Source of the DNA: Hydrogenovibrio sp. 3SP14C1
GTDB taxonomy: Bacteria; Pseudomonadota; Gammaproteobacteria; Thiomicrospirales; Thiomicrospiraceae
Direction: 5' to 3'
NCBI RefSeq assembly: GCF_029625905.1
Contig: NZ_JARTLM010000014.1
Span: 1 to 58,642, forward strand
Length of the DNA stretch: 58,642 bases
In this document: piece by piece, positions 16,665 to 26,066 of the stretch
How the letters are laid out: each line of letters begins with the position of its first letter
How positions within the stretch are numbered: the first letter of the stretch is position 1
Notes under the pieces: generated by a model
What the model was told of the DNA's origin: nothing
Databases searched by the model: none
Seen by the model: the letters and a program-made list of their open reading frames with translations, nothing else
Position numbers and translations under genes: made by a program

Positions 16665-17561
16665 ATGTCAAAAAACACCTCTCACCTGACGCAACTGTTA
16701 TTCAAAGAACTGGCTAAACAACCCAAATTGCTGCAAATCAGCTTTTTCTGGCTTCCGGTAATATTTGGTTTTGTCCTGCTGGCGGGCGGTTTAAAGTATG
16801 TTTATGAAACCGAAGTCGCGCGCCCTTCCATGGCGTATATGGGTGTTCCCAAAAGTAACAATGACTGGTCAAATTTAACCCATACTTTGCGCAATAAAGG
16901 GTTTATGTTGGGCTACTCCGAAAAACTGGCCAACCCACTTTGGGTCACCTACAAAGTCACGCCAACCACAGTTAAGTATGGCAAACGCCCTTCCTTCCAG
17001 GCGGACTGGCGCTCTTTGGCTCATATTCGCCACGAAGACTATACCGGCAGCGGTTATGATCGCGGGCATATGGCGCCAAACTATGTCATCGCCAGCCGTT
17101 ATGGCTATGAAGCTCAAAAAGAAACGTTTCTGATGACGAATATCACCCCACAAAAACCCAGTTTTAATCAGAAAATCTGGCAACGACTGGAAGAGGTCAG
17201 TGCCGATGTTTTTTCAAAACAAGTCGGCACTTTTTGGGTCGTCACCGGCCCCATTTTTGACGCGAAGCCTAACACCCTGAAAAAAGCACCGGTGGCCATT
17301 CCAAAAGCCTTTTATAAAATCTTTATTCGCCCAGAAATAGACGGCAAGCCCACCGTTGCGTTGGCGTTTATTCTGCCGCAGAATGCCAAACCAAAAGACA
17401 GTTTGCTAAACTACGTCACAACCATTGATCAGATTGAGCAACAAACGGGAATCGATTTTTTCTGGCAGTTAGAAGACACCTTAGAAACGGCCCTTGAAGC
17501 AAGCAAAAACCCCCAGGCCTGGTCTTTAGAAGAAGTGGCTAATTTACCCAGCCGCTATTAA
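16665..17561 (+). CDS. DNA/RNA non-specific endonuclease (NucA family), membrane-anchored
   Basis: 298 residues. N-terminal membrane helix about residues 26-46 (FFWLPVIFGFVLLAGGLKYV), then the beta-beta-metal nuclease domain with the DRGH motif (catalytic His in YDRGHMAPNYV) and metal-binding TNITPQ...FNQ. It cuts DNA and RNA without sequence preference with Mg2+. The domain should lie in the periplasm. It begins 25 bp after cmoM and ends 9 bp before the transglycosylase gene. A CCAGGCCTGG copy is at 17513-17522. Confidence 0.9.
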   Translation: MSKNTSHLTQLLFKELAKQPKLLQISFFWLPVIFGFVLLAGGLKYVYETEVARPSMAYMGVPKSNNDWSNLTHTLRNKGFMLGYSEKLANPLWVTYKVTPTTVKYGKRPSFQADWRSLAHIRHEDYTGSGYDRGHMAPNYVIASRYGYEAQKETFLMTNITPQKPSFNQKIWQRLEEVSADVFSKQVGTFWVVTGPIFDAKPNTLKKAPVAIPKAFYKIFIRPEIDGKPTVALAFILPQNAKPKDSLLNYVTTIDQIEQQTGIDFFWQLEDTLETALEASKNPQAWSLEEVANLPSRY

Positions 17562-17570
17562 AGGAGAAAC

Positions 17571-18704
17571 ATGAAACGTCGCCAATTTCTTGCCCTATTG
17601 TCCAGTAGTGGATTGGTGTCCGCCTGCACCGTGACCGAAGTTCGGCGCGGTATCAACTCGGCTCAACAACTCTCAAATGGTGATGTTCCGGGTGCTGTCA
17701 GCGCACAACTGCCTTCCAGCGGCATCGCAGAAGTGGATCAACTGGTACGTCGTCAACTCAAAAGCTTAATCAAAGAACTGGCAAAAACCTGGGGGGATAA
17801 AAAGGTCGCCAGCCCCAAAGAATACGTTAAGTACACGGATAAATATCAAAGCCGAGCCATCGTTAACTTTAAAACGGGACTGATTCGCGTGGAAACCGTT
17901 CAGCAAAAATCGTCTAAAAAAGCTTTGAAAGCCGCTATTATCAGCACACTTCTAACCCCTGAAAACCCTGCTAAAGTCGATCTTTTATCCGATGAAGCGG
18001 TGACAACCGGTCAAAAACCTTTTTTACATGATTTGGTTATCGACCAAGATAAAAAAGCCGTCGGTACCCAGTGGCGCGCCAACCGTTATGCCGAGTATTT
18101 GATGAAAACCGCCTACAAAGTGGATTCTTATAATCAGAAAACGCGCCATTACGTAACCTTTGCAATGGTCAAAGATCACAACCAGACACAACAAAAGCAC
18201 TATGCCACTCAAGTGAAACGCCAGGGAAAACGCTTCAATATTGATCAAGCTTTGATTTATGCCATTATTGAAACCGAAAGCGCCTTTAATCCTTACGCCA
18301 TGAGTCACATCCCGGCGTATGGACTGATGCAGATTGTGCCATCTTCGGCTGGGCGCGATGCTCATCGATTACTATACAAAAAAGACGGCATTCCAACCAA
18401 AAACTACCTCTTTCAGGCCGACAACAACATTGAAATGGGCACGGCTTATCTTCACATCTTATTTACACGCTATTTGGCTCAAGTCAAAAATCCAAAAGCG
18501 CGGGAATATTGTTGCATTGCAGCCTACAACACCGGCAGTGGTAATGTGCTTAAAGCGTTTGACACAGACCGCTCTAGAGCGTTTGATAAAATCAACACCC
18601 TGAGCGCTTCCTCGGTTTACAGCCATCTGCGTAAACACTTGAAGTATGAGGAAGCACGTCACTATCTCTACAAAGTGACGCAAAAAAAACGCGCCTATGT
18701 TTAA
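17571..18704 (+). CDS. MltC-like membrane-bound lytic transglycosylase
   Basis: 377 residues with AAAGGAG before the ATG. Signal peptide ends in a lipobox-like LVSAC (Cys 19), so an outer-membrane or periplasmic lipoprotein. The first half resembles the N-terminal domain of MltC; the SLT domain starts near residue 215 with the catalytic Glu in IIETES (about residue 233), then AYGLMQI and AAYNTG. It cleaves murein glycan strands to 1,6-anhydroMurNAc ends. A Tat-like MKRRQF start is also visible. It sits 9 bp after the nuclease gene, so both act on the envelope side. Confidence 0.88.
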   Translation: MKRRQFLALLSSSGLVSACTVTEVRRGINSAQQLSNGDVPGAVSAQLPSSGIAEVDQLVRRQLKSLIKELAKTWGDKKVASPKEYVKYTDKYQSRAIVNFKTGLIRVETVQQKSSKKALKAAIISTLLTPENPAKVDLLSDEAVTTGQKPFLHDLVIDQDKKAVGTQWRANRYAEYLMKTAYKVDSYNQKTRHYVTFAMVKDHNQTQQKHYATQVKRQGKRFNIDQALIYAIIETESAFNPYAMSHIPAYGLMQIVPSSAGRDAHRLLYKKDGIPTKNYLFQADNNIEMGTAYLHILFTRYLAQVKNPKAREYCCIAAYNTGSGNVLKAFDTDRSRAFDKINTLSASSVYSHLRKHLKYEEARHYLYKVTQKKRAYV

Positions 18705-18853
18705 CAGACGTTTCAAGCTCTGAGGTTTCCTCAGAAAGCATGATTATCCCGAACAGATATTTTATAATACCTAGCATATTGAACCTTTAAAGTCATGCCG
18801 GCACTTTGTGCCCAGTGATTATGTTGATCTAGCGTTACATAGGAATCCCCATT

Positions 18854-19576
18854 TTGAAAGACACTCTGTATGCACACCCTTATGAAGCGGTTGGCGAATT
18901 TCAATTCGATGACTCGGTCGTGGCTGTCTTTCCCGACATGATTCAACGTTCCGTACCCGGCTATCAAACGATTTTGACGGGCATCAGCGAACTGACTGCA
19001 AAATACGCACAACCCAATAGCCAATTGTACGACTTGGGCTGCTCCTTAGGCGCCGCGACCTTAACCATGCGCCGCAAAGCCCCTCAAGGAAGCCAGATCA
19101 TTGCCGTCGATACTTCACAACCCATGATCGAACGCGCCAAAGAACATATTGAAGGCTTTCATTCAGATATTCCGGTGCGTTTACAGTGTGAAGACATGAC
19201 CCAGATTCCCATTGAAAATGCCTCTGTTGTCGTCATTAATTTCACCCTGCAATTTATTGAACCTCCGGCGCGACAAGCGTTACTAGATAAAATTTATCAA
19301 GGCCTGAACCCAGGCGGCATTTTGATTTTATCGGAAAAAATTCATTTTGAATCCGCCGAACTTCAAGAGGCCATTGAACATTTACAGCTGCAATTCAAAC
19401 GTGCCAATGGCTATTCAGAGCTTGAAATCAGCCAAAAACGCGCGTCACTTGAAAATGTGTTGATCAGTGACTCGGAAGCTACTCATCTCAAGCGCTTGCA
19501 GCAGTCCGGATTTAAAGCCGCCAGTATTTGGTTTCAAGCCTATAATTTTGCCTCCTTTCTGGCCATTAAAGCTTAA
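18854..19576 (+). CDS. cmoA: Carboxy-S-adenosyl-L-methionine synthase
   Basis: 240 residues, TTG start with AGGA about 9 bases upstream. Very close in sequence to E. coli CmoA: VFPDMIQRSVPGYQTI, YDLGCSLGAATL (SAM site), VVINFTLQFI and FKRANGYSELEISQKRASLENVL. It turns SAM and prephenate into carboxy-SAM, used by CmoB. The first residues are shorter than in E. coli. It begins 149 bp after the MltC-like gene, which leaves room for a promoter that I could not define. Confidence 0.96.
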   Translation: MKDTLYAHPYEAVGEFQFDDSVVAVFPDMIQRSVPGYQTILTGISELTAKYAQPNSQLYDLGCSLGAATLTMRRKAPQGSQIIAVDTSQPMIERAKEHIEGFHSDIPVRLQCEDMTQIPIENASVVVINFTLQFIEPPARQALLDKIYQGLNPGGILILSEKIHFESAELQEAIEHLQLQFKRANGYSELEISQKRASLENVLISDSEATHLKRLQQSGFKAASIWFQAYNFASFLAIKA

Positions 19577-19600
19577 AACGACACACTCATAAGGTTCCAT

Positions 19601-20599
19601 GTGAAACATTACCACCAACACTATTCTCTTTTTTGGCCCAAACTGGAAGAAGCCCGCCTAGGACACTGGCAAAATGCACTGGAAGCTACTTTAGAGACTG
19701 CTTTAGACCCTGACGCCAATGGCAACTTACCAAAATGGCTTCCGGCACTGGAAACGGTCATGGCATTTCCTTCTTCAGACTCGATTCAGCTAGATCAATC
19801 GGCTATTGGAGCCTACTCTCAACAGTTTTCGGATAACGATAGAGAAAAGCTGACTCAAGCGCTGAAAGCGTTTATGCCTTGGCGTAAAGGTCCCTTTGAT
19901 ATTGAAGGTATTTACATTGATACCGAATGGCACTCTGACTGGAAGTGGGACCGTGTCTCACCTCACTTAAGCCCATTAAAAGGACGAAAGGTACTCGATA
20001 TTGGGTGTGGCAGCGGCTATCATCTCTGGCGCATGCTGGGTGACGGTGCTGAATTTGCTTTAGGTGTTGATCCGGGGTTGCTTTTTATGACCCAGTTTTT
20101 AGCCATTAAACATTTTGTCGGAGAAACCCTGCCGGCCTATTTTCTTCCGCTGACTTTAGAGCAATTGCCAAAGACCCAACCATCAGAAGTGTTTGACACA
20201 GTTTTTTCAATGGGCGTGTTGTATCACCGACGCTCTCCGATTGACCATATTATGGATTTAAAACGTTATTTGAAACCCGGCGGAGAGCTGGTATTGGAAA
20301 CCCTAGTAATTCCTGAAGATCAAGGTCAGCTACTGGTACCGAAAGAACGTTATGCACAAATGAATAATGTTTGGTTTATCCCTTCGGTTAAAGAACTGGG
20401 GCACTGGTTAGAAAAGTGCGGCTTCAAAAACGTTCGCTGTGTCGATTTAGATCAAACCTCGATCCAAGAACAACGTACTACGGAATGGATGAACTGGAAT
20501 TCTTTAGCTGACTTTCTTGACCCAGAAGACTCCAACAAAACCGTTGAAGGATACTCTGCGCCATTACGAGCGGTCATGATTGCCAACAAACCTCAATAA
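19601..20599 (+). CDS. cmoB: tRNA U34 carboxymethyltransferase
   Basis: 332 residues, near the usual 323. GTG start with AAGG upstream; 24-bp gap to cmoA. Motifs: MPWRKGPFDIEGIYIDTEW, VLDIGCGSGYHLWRML (SAM-type site), FDTVFSMGVLYHRRSPIDH. It transfers the carboxymethyl group from carboxy-SAM to 5-hydroxyuridine at tRNA position 34, giving cmo5U. Together with CmoA and CmoM the last steps to mcmo5U34 are encoded within 5 kb. Confidence 0.96.
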   Translation: MKHYHQHYSLFWPKLEEARLGHWQNALEATLETALDPDANGNLPKWLPALETVMAFPSSDSIQLDQSAIGAYSQQFSDNDREKLTQALKAFMPWRKGPFDIEGIYIDTEWHSDWKWDRVSPHLSPLKGRKVLDIGCGSGYHLWRMLGDGAEFALGVDPGLLFMTQFLAIKHFVGETLPAYFLPLTLEQLPKTQPSEVFDTVFSMGVLYHRRSPIDHIMDLKRYLKPGGELVLETLVIPEDQGQLLVPKERYAQMNNVWFIPSVKELGHWLEKCGFKNVRCVDLDQTSIQEQRTTEWMNWNSLADFLDPEDSNKTVEGYSAPLRAVMIANKPQ

Positions 20600-20684
20600 A
20601 AATAATCCCATTTTTTATTTTCGATTCAATAAGATACAATACCCTTATAAATAACTCTGATATTAAGTCAAAGGGACGCCTATT

Positions 20685-23510
20685 ATGTTTAAACGCCTTG
20701 GCCTGCAGCCAAAAATTATTTTTCTATCGCTTTTTATTACTTTATTAGTAATTATCGCATTAGGAATTATTGGCTGGGTGACCTACCAGACACAATTTAA
20801 GCAAATTGCTCATAACACCGCACAAGAAATGGTTCAGGACGTGGAGCGCAGTCTGGACAAAAAACTTGATATTGGTGTTACCAATGCGGTGAGCTTTGCC
20901 TCTAACCGAGAACTGGTTCAGGCTATTGTCGATAATAACAAGCCGCTGGTGAATGACATTCTAGGGAATATCAGCAAAACCTATAAAGAAAACACGCAAT
21001 ATAAAAACGTCAAAATCCATATTCACACACCGGAAAACCGTTCCTTTTTACGTAGCTGGCGCGACAAAAATGGGGATGATTTATCTGCCTTCCGTTTTGG
21101 GGTACAAAAGGTCATCAATGAGAAAAAACCGATTCGCGTACTAGAGCTTGGTCGTGCCGGGCTGGCAGTTCGAGGCATTGCTCCTTTGTTCCACAACGGG
21201 CAGTACATTGGATCGCTTGAATTTATCCAAGGCCTGAGATCGATGGCTAAGGCTTACCAAGAACGAAACATGGACTATTTAATGCTGCTTAATCAGGAAG
21301 CATTAAAAATCAGTGTGAAAGCGAGCAAAAACACCCCTGTCGGCAATTATGTACTGGCCAACAATAAATGGTTTTCTCCTGACAGCATTGAACTGGCACA
21401 AAAAATGGACTGGCGTCTACTCAATAAACAAGGTTGGCTGATTCAGGATGGGCGACTCATCACCCAAATTCCGGTCAAAGATATGCGAGGCAAGCTGGTC
21501 GGAACCCAGGTCATTGCCGAACCGACCACAAAATTTGATGCCGAAATGGCGGGCATTCTGAACGAAACCATTAAACAGATTCTATCGATCTTAGCGATTG
21601 TCATCTTAATGGTCATCGCAATTTTAGTGAGCTTAAACAAACTGGTCATTCGCCCGGTTAAAGAACTACAAAATACAATATCAAACGTTCTTAACCAAGG
21701 TGATTTTTCGGTCAGGGTTAGCACGGATAACAATGGTAATGAAGTCAATTTGATGGCGAAAGACTTCAACGAATTGTTACAAATGCTACAAAATGTCATC
21801 GCCTCTATTACGACCAGTATGCAGTCGATTGAAAAAGGGGATTTGTCGGCGCGTGTAACCGCAGATGCCGTTGGCGAGTTGGATGGCCTTAAGAATTCCG
21901 TTAACCAAACCGCTCAAATTTTGGACAACACCATGTCAGAAATCGAACGTGTATTAGGTCAAATGCAATTGGCTAACTTCTCAGTAGAAGTGAAGGATGT
22001 ACCTGCGGAAGGGGCCTTTAAGAAATCGCTCGACAGCATTCATGAAACGGTTTCCAGTTTGAAATCTGCAGTTTCTGAAATCAACCAAACCATGACAGCA
22101 ATGTCTCAAGCTAATTTCACTCAACCTATCAATACACCGTTGAGTGGAGACTTGGACCACTTGAAAACCAATATCAACAATACCTTGGTTGATTTGGAAA
22201 ATGGGTTTAACGGTTTCACTCACAGTTTAACTCAGTTAACCTCAGGCGACTTGACCACCCGCGTAGAAGGTGAGTTCTCCGGTCAATTGGCCAAACTGCA
22301 AGACATTATTAATAGCTCGTTAAACAATATTGGTAGTATGTTTACTGAAATTAAATTCATGTCCGACGGTTCCAGCCAGAATGTGACTCAGGTAAGTCGT
22401 GGCAATATGGACTTGAATGAAAGAACGCAAAACCAAGCGGCTTCCATTGAGGAAACAGCGGCTTCGATGGAAGAGATTACCTCGACCGTGCAGCACTCAC
22501 TTTCTAACGCAAAAGAAGCCAATCATTTGTCACAGCAAGCGAAAGAGGATGCGGATAAGGGTGCTCTGATAATGGATCAAACTCGCTCAGCAATGCGCGG
22601 GATTGAAGAAGCCAGTGGTAAAATTTCTGAAATCACCACCTTGATTGACAGCATTGCTTTCCAAACCAATCTATTAGCGCTGAACGCAGCGGTAGAAGCT
22701 GCGCGTGCTGGAGATCATGGTCGAGGTTTTGCTGTCGTGGCAGGCGAAGTACGTAACCTGGCTCAAAAATCTGCCGATGCCGCGAAAGATATCGCTCGAT
22801 TGGTGCAGGATACTGCTGAACAAATTGCTAATGGAACCGAACTGACTGAGCAATCATCCAGTATGCTGTCTCAAATTAACCAACGCATCACCTCTGTTTC
22901 AGAAATGGTCGATGCCATTACCAAATCTGCAGAGGAACAGTCTCTAGGTATCAGCCAAATCAACCAAGCCGTGTCTTCAATGGATCAAATTACCCAACAG
23001 AATGCGGCATTAGTAGAAACAGTCGCGGAAGATACCCAAAGCATGGATAAGAAAATTTCTCGCTTGGTTGAACTGACTCAGGTCTTTAAAATTGATATCC
23101 CACAACTGTCGTTGAATACAACGATCTCGACCGGGAACTTTGACTTTGCCCAAGCCCGTCGTGCAGTCAAAGCATGCCGTGCAAATATCAGTGGATTACT
23201 GTATACCGGTTCAAAAGACTTTGACCTCAATATGGTGACCCACTCTGAACAAAGTGAACTGGGCAAATGGTTACTGACCACTGGCCAACAATATCAGCAC
23301 CATCAGGCATACCAGCAATTGGTTAACCTGAATAAGGCTTTCCATCAACAGCTGGAAGAAGCCGTTCAAATGCTCGACAAAATGGCCTTACTGCCTTCAG
23401 AAAAGGTTGCTCAAATTGAACAGACATCTGATGCGTTAGTAGAGGCCATTAACCAACTGGAAAATGCTGAAGCAAGCGTTTCTAACACGCAGGCATTACC
23501 GCATCATTAA
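20685..23510 (+). CDS. Methyl-accepting chemotaxis protein with degenerate CZB domain
   Basis: 941 residues, AAAGGGA before the ATG. Helix 1 (about 10-34), periplasmic double Cache-type sensor (about 35-290, with [12 protein letters not shown]), helix 2 (about 292-312), HAMP (about 315-370) and two more HAMP-like segments, then the MCP signalling domain with hairpin tip about residues 655-690 ([17 protein letters not shown]). The C-terminal about 816-885 is a CZB-type zinc-sensing domain (FDFAQAR, LGKWL, AFH) that lacks three of the four zinc ligands. Promoter not clear; TACAAT at 20635-20640 is a possible -10. A hairpin terminator follows. Confidence 0.93.
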   Translation: MFKRLGLQPKIIFLSLFITLLVIIALGIIGWVTYQTQFKQIAHNTAQEMVQDVERSLDKKLDIGVTNAVSFASNRELVQAIVDNNKPLVNDILGNISKTYKENTQYKNVKIHIHTPENRSFLRSWRDKNGDDLSAFRFGVQKVINEKKPIRVLELGRAGLAVRGIAPLFHNGQYIGSLEFIQGLRSMAKAYQERNMDYLMLLNQEALKISVKASKNTPVGNYVLANNKWFSPDSIELAQKMDWRLLNKQGWLIQDGRLITQIPVKDMRGKLVGTQVIAEPTTKFDAEMAGILNETIKQILSILAIVILMVIAILVSLNKLVIRPVKELQNTISNVLNQGDFSVRVSTDNNGNEVNLMAKDFNELLQMLQNVIASITTSMQSIEKGDLSARVTADAVGELDGLKNSVNQTAQILDNTMSEIERVLGQMQLANFSVEVKDVPAEGAFKKSLDSIHETVSSLKSAVSEINQTMTAMSQANFTQPINTPLSGDLDHLKTNINNTLVDLENGFNGFTHSLTQLTSGDLTTRVEGEFSGQLAKLQDIINSSLNNIGSMFTEIKFMSDGSSQNVTQVSRGNMDLNERTQNQAASIEETAASMEEITSTVQHSLSNAKEANHLSQQAKEDADKGALIMDQTRSAMRGIEEASGKISEITTLIDSIAFQTNLLALNAAVEAARAGDHGRGFAVVAGEVRNLAQKSADAAKDIARLVQDTAEQIANGTELTEQSSSMLSQINQRITSVSEMVDAITKSAEEQSLGISQINQAVSSMDQITQQNAALVETVAEDTQSMDKKISRLVELTQVFKIDIPQLSLNTTISTGNFDFAQARRAVKACRANISGLLYTGSKDFDLNMVTHSEQSELGKWLLTTGQQYQHHQAYQQLVNLNKAFHQQLEEAVQMLDKMALLPSEKVAQIEQTSDALVEAINQLENAEASVSNTQALPHH

Positions 23511-23524
23511 TGCCTGATTTATCA

Positions 23525-23560
23525 GCTTCAAAAAGAGCCAGGCCTGGCCCTTTTTGAAGC
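23525..23560 (+). terminator. Terminator hairpin built on CCAGGCCTGG
   Basis: GCTTCAAAAAG (23525-23535) pairs with CTTTTTGAAGC (23550-23560), and the palindrome CCAGGCCTGG (23538-23547) forms the top of the stem. The near-perfect 36-nt palindrome is 14 bp after the chemoreceptor stop. Confidence 0.85.
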
Positions 23561-23605
23561 ATTCTCCCTTTCATTTTTCTCCACGTTCTTTTACTGATTT
23601 CCCCA

Positions 23606-23633
23606 TTGAGAATTGTTTCAAAGCTCTTATAAT
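23606..23633 (+). promoter_or_regulatory. Promoter of Bat operon B, TTGAGA-N16-TATAAT
   Basis: TTGAGA at 23606-23611 and a perfect TATAAT at 23628-23633 are 16 bp apart, about 48 bp before the MoxR start. It is the best promoter in the gap between the terminator and the operon. Confidence 0.6.
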
Positions 23634-23680
23634 GTTTGAATTGATTCATCAAGACTACGTTTATCGAAACAGGAACGCCG

Positions 23681-24652
23681 ATGTCATCACTTTCAGCCTT
23701 ACAAAATAAAGTTCAAACCTTACTATCCTATCTAGACCAGCAAATTATCGGGCAACCTCTCCTGACCCAGCGCATGCTTATTGCGCTCTTATCTGATGGC
23801 CATATGCTGGTGGAAGGGCCTCCCGGTCTTGCCAAAACAAAAGCAATAAAGACCTTGGCCGAATTAATTGAAGGCAATTATCAGCGTATCCAGTTCACAC
23901 CGGATTTACTGCCTTCTGACATTACCGGAACGGAAATTTATCAGCAGGCCACGGGTGAATTTGTATTACAGAAGGGGCCTATTTTTCACAACCTGATTCT
24001 GGCGGATGAAATTAACCGTGCACCAGCTAAAGTTCAGTCAGCCTTACTTGAAGCCATGGCGGAAGAGCAAGTCACTGTCGGAAAACATACTTTGCCACTA
24101 GACCGACTGTTTATGGTGATGGCGACACAAAACCCAATCGAACAAGAAGGCACTTACCCTCTACCAGAAGCTCAATTGGATCGGTTTATGATGCATGTCA
24201 AAATTGATTACCCGGATTCTGCTTCCGAAAAACGTATTTTAGAGTTGGTAGAACTTGAAGCAAAAGATCAAAATGATCCCATCCCAGAGCTGCTGTCACA
24301 AGAGGAACTTTTCAGCGCACGAGACGAAGTCTTAAATCTTTATTTATCAGAGGAAACCAAAACCTATATTGTCGAGCTGGTCATGGCCACACGCCAGGCA
24401 GAAAAATATGATGAGACATTAGCGCGCTATATCGATTACGGCGTCAGCCCACGTGCCACCGTCGCTTTATCTCGAGCAGCCCGCTCACTTGCTTGGCTAA
24501 AAGGACAAGACTTCGTCTCTCCGGAAGAAGTGCAGGCAGTGGTTCACGATATTTTTCGCCATCGTTTATTGGTCAGTTTTGAAGCCGAAGCAAATGGCCA
24601 AACGCCTGATACCATCATTGACCAGTTGCTTAAACTTGTTCCCGTAATTTAA
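23681..24652 (+). CDS. MoxR-family AAA+ ATPase, Bat operon B
   Basis: 323 residues. Walker A GPPGLAKTKA, Walker B ADEINRAPAKVQ, and MATQNPIEQEGTYPLPEAQLDRFMMHV show an intact AAA+ ATPase. It is the first gene of a six-gene operon identical in order to operon A. Sequence is clearly paralogous to the MoxR at 9393-10382 but not a copy; the pair is diverged throughout, including the C-terminal lid. It likely chaperones or remodels the VWA membrane complex encoded downstream. Confidence 0.93.
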   Translation: MSSLSALQNKVQTLLSYLDQQIIGQPLLTQRMLIALLSDGHMLVEGPPGLAKTKAIKTLAELIEGNYQRIQFTPDLLPSDITGTEIYQQATGEFVLQKGPIFHNLILADEINRAPAKVQSALLEAMAEEQVTVGKHTLPLDRLFMVMATQNPIEQEGTYPLPEAQLDRFMMHVKIDYPDSASEKRILELVELEAKDQNDPIPELLSQEELFSARDEVLNLYLSEETKTYIVELVMATRQAEKYDETLARYIDYGVSPRATVALSRAARSLAWLKGQDFVSPEEVQAVVHDIFRHRLLVSFEAEANGQTPDTIIDQLLKLVPVI

Positions 24653-24672
24653 TACGAATCTCAGGAAATTTC

Positions 24673-25587
24673 ATGTCTGATCAGACTGGCCTTTATTCAC
24701 AACTCGATGAGCTTATCGAATTCAGGTTTCACGTGAAACAACGTCACCTCGTGCCACAACAAAAACTGATTTCGGAAAAAGGCGGTTATCATCAAGCCGT
24801 ACGAAAAGGGCGAGGCATGGAGTTCAATGAAGTTCGTGAATATGCTGCGGGGGATGATGTTCGCCATATTGACTGGAAAGTAAGCGCTCGAACGCAAACC
24901 ACTCATACCAAAGTATTTACCGAAGAACTGGAAAAGCCGGTCATTTGCCTGGTCGAGCAAACTCCGCCCCTCTTTTTTGGTTCACAAGTCCGCTTTAAAA
25001 CGAGTCAAGCGCTTAATCTAATGGCAATCATTGGGTGGACGAGCCTACAACAGGGCGATCGCTTTGGTGGGCTGGTCTTCAACCAATTAACGCATCATTG
25101 GGTTGAGCCACGTCATACACCTAAAACAATGCTGCAATTGCTGCACCAAAGTCTTGCGCTTCAGCAACAGCTCAAAACCCCAGCGGCGTTACAACAAGAC
25201 CTTTGGCTCACTCACTTAACCCAACTGCAAAAGCACTTACGCCCAGGCACCCGGATATTTTTAATCGGTGACTTCTTAAACAGCAGTACGGGGTTTATTG
25301 AAAAATTGGCACAGTTAAAAAAACACGCCGACATCAATTTAATTCACGTTTATGATCCTTTAGAAAAATCATTGCCCTCAAACGGTGTTTTAAAGATTAC
25401 GGATGGTCATACCGAGATGGGATTGAATACCTTAGACACCGCGTTTAAAACGCAATACCAACACACCTATGAGCAGGCCTGGCAGAAATTACAACAACAG
25501 CTCCTGCCTTGGCATTTACCGCTCATGGATGTTAGCACCTCACAAGACCCTCTGAAAGCGCTAATGTCTCAAGGAGTCATTCGATAA
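24673..25587 (+). CDS. DUF58 domain protein, Bat operon B
   Basis: 304 residues; AGGAAA before the ATG. DUF58 signature AAGDDVRHIDWKVSARTQ around residues 56-73, then a VWA-like region with RIFLIGDFLN. No signal or membrane segment. Its stop codon shares a base with the start of the next gene (TAATG). GCAGGCCTGG lies at 25473-25482, read as Gln-Ala-Trp. Counterpart of the protein at 8373 but 33 residues shorter at the N-terminus. Confidence 0.88.
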   Translation: MSDQTGLYSQLDELIEFRFHVKQRHLVPQQKLISEKGGYHQAVRKGRGMEFNEVREYAAGDDVRHIDWKVSARTQTTHTKVFTEELEKPVICLVEQTPPLFFGSQVRFKTSQALNLMAIIGWTSLQQGDRFGGLVFNQLTHHWVEPRHTPKTMLQLLHQSLALQQQLKTPAALQQDLWLTHLTQLQKHLRPGTRIFLIGDFLNSSTGFIEKLAQLKKHADINLIHVYDPLEKSLPSNGVLKITDGHTEMGLNTLDTAFKTQYQHTYEQAWQKLQQQLLPWHLPLMDVSTSQDPLKALMSQGVIR

Positions 25588-26066
25588 TGGACCCAAAAAC
25601 GGCGCAGTTGCTTTCTCAACTCAAAGACATCCAGGTGCCAGACCCTGTCGGCTGGTGGCCTTTGTCACAAACATTGATCGGATTGTTTGTTGGTCTGGGA
25701 GGGATTCTAATTGGACTCTCTTGGTATTACCTGAACCAATGCAAAAACAACCGTTATCGCCAAGAGGCGCTGAGTGCATTTAACAAAGCATTAACAGCGG
25801 CCAACACGCCACAAGAAAAACTTCAAATCGCCAATAAATTGCTAAAGCAAGTGGCCATCACCAATTACGGCCGTCGCACAGTGGCCAATCTCAGTGGCCA
25901 GGCCTGGGTGGATTTTTTGCACAACACCGCGCTTTACATCAATCAGCCCGATTCCTTGCAAGAATGTTTAGAATCGATTTATCGTCCAAGCACTTCTTTG
26001 TCAGAAGCTGAAACTCAACAAACGTTAGCGTATGCAATGCAGTGGATCAAAGGTCACCACAAATGA
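25587..26066 (+). CDS. DUF4381 family membrane protein, Bat operon B
   Basis: 159 residues, translation coupled to DUF58 by a 1-base overlap. Starts with a conserved LKDIQVPDPVGWWPL, typical for DUF4381, then one membrane helix (about 27-48, LIGLFVGLGGILIGLSWYYL) and a helical cytoplasmic domain. The next gene starts within its last codons (ATGA). A CCAGGCCTGG copy at 25898-25907 encodes SGQAWVDF. Confidence 0.84.
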   Translation: MDPKTAQLLSQLKDIQVPDPVGWWPLSQTLIGLFVGLGGILIGLSWYYLNQCKNNRYRQEALSAFNKALTAANTPQEKLQIANKLLKQVAITNYGRRTVANLSGQAWVDFLHNTALYINQPDSLQECLESIYRPSTSLSEAETQQTLAYAMQWIKGHHK

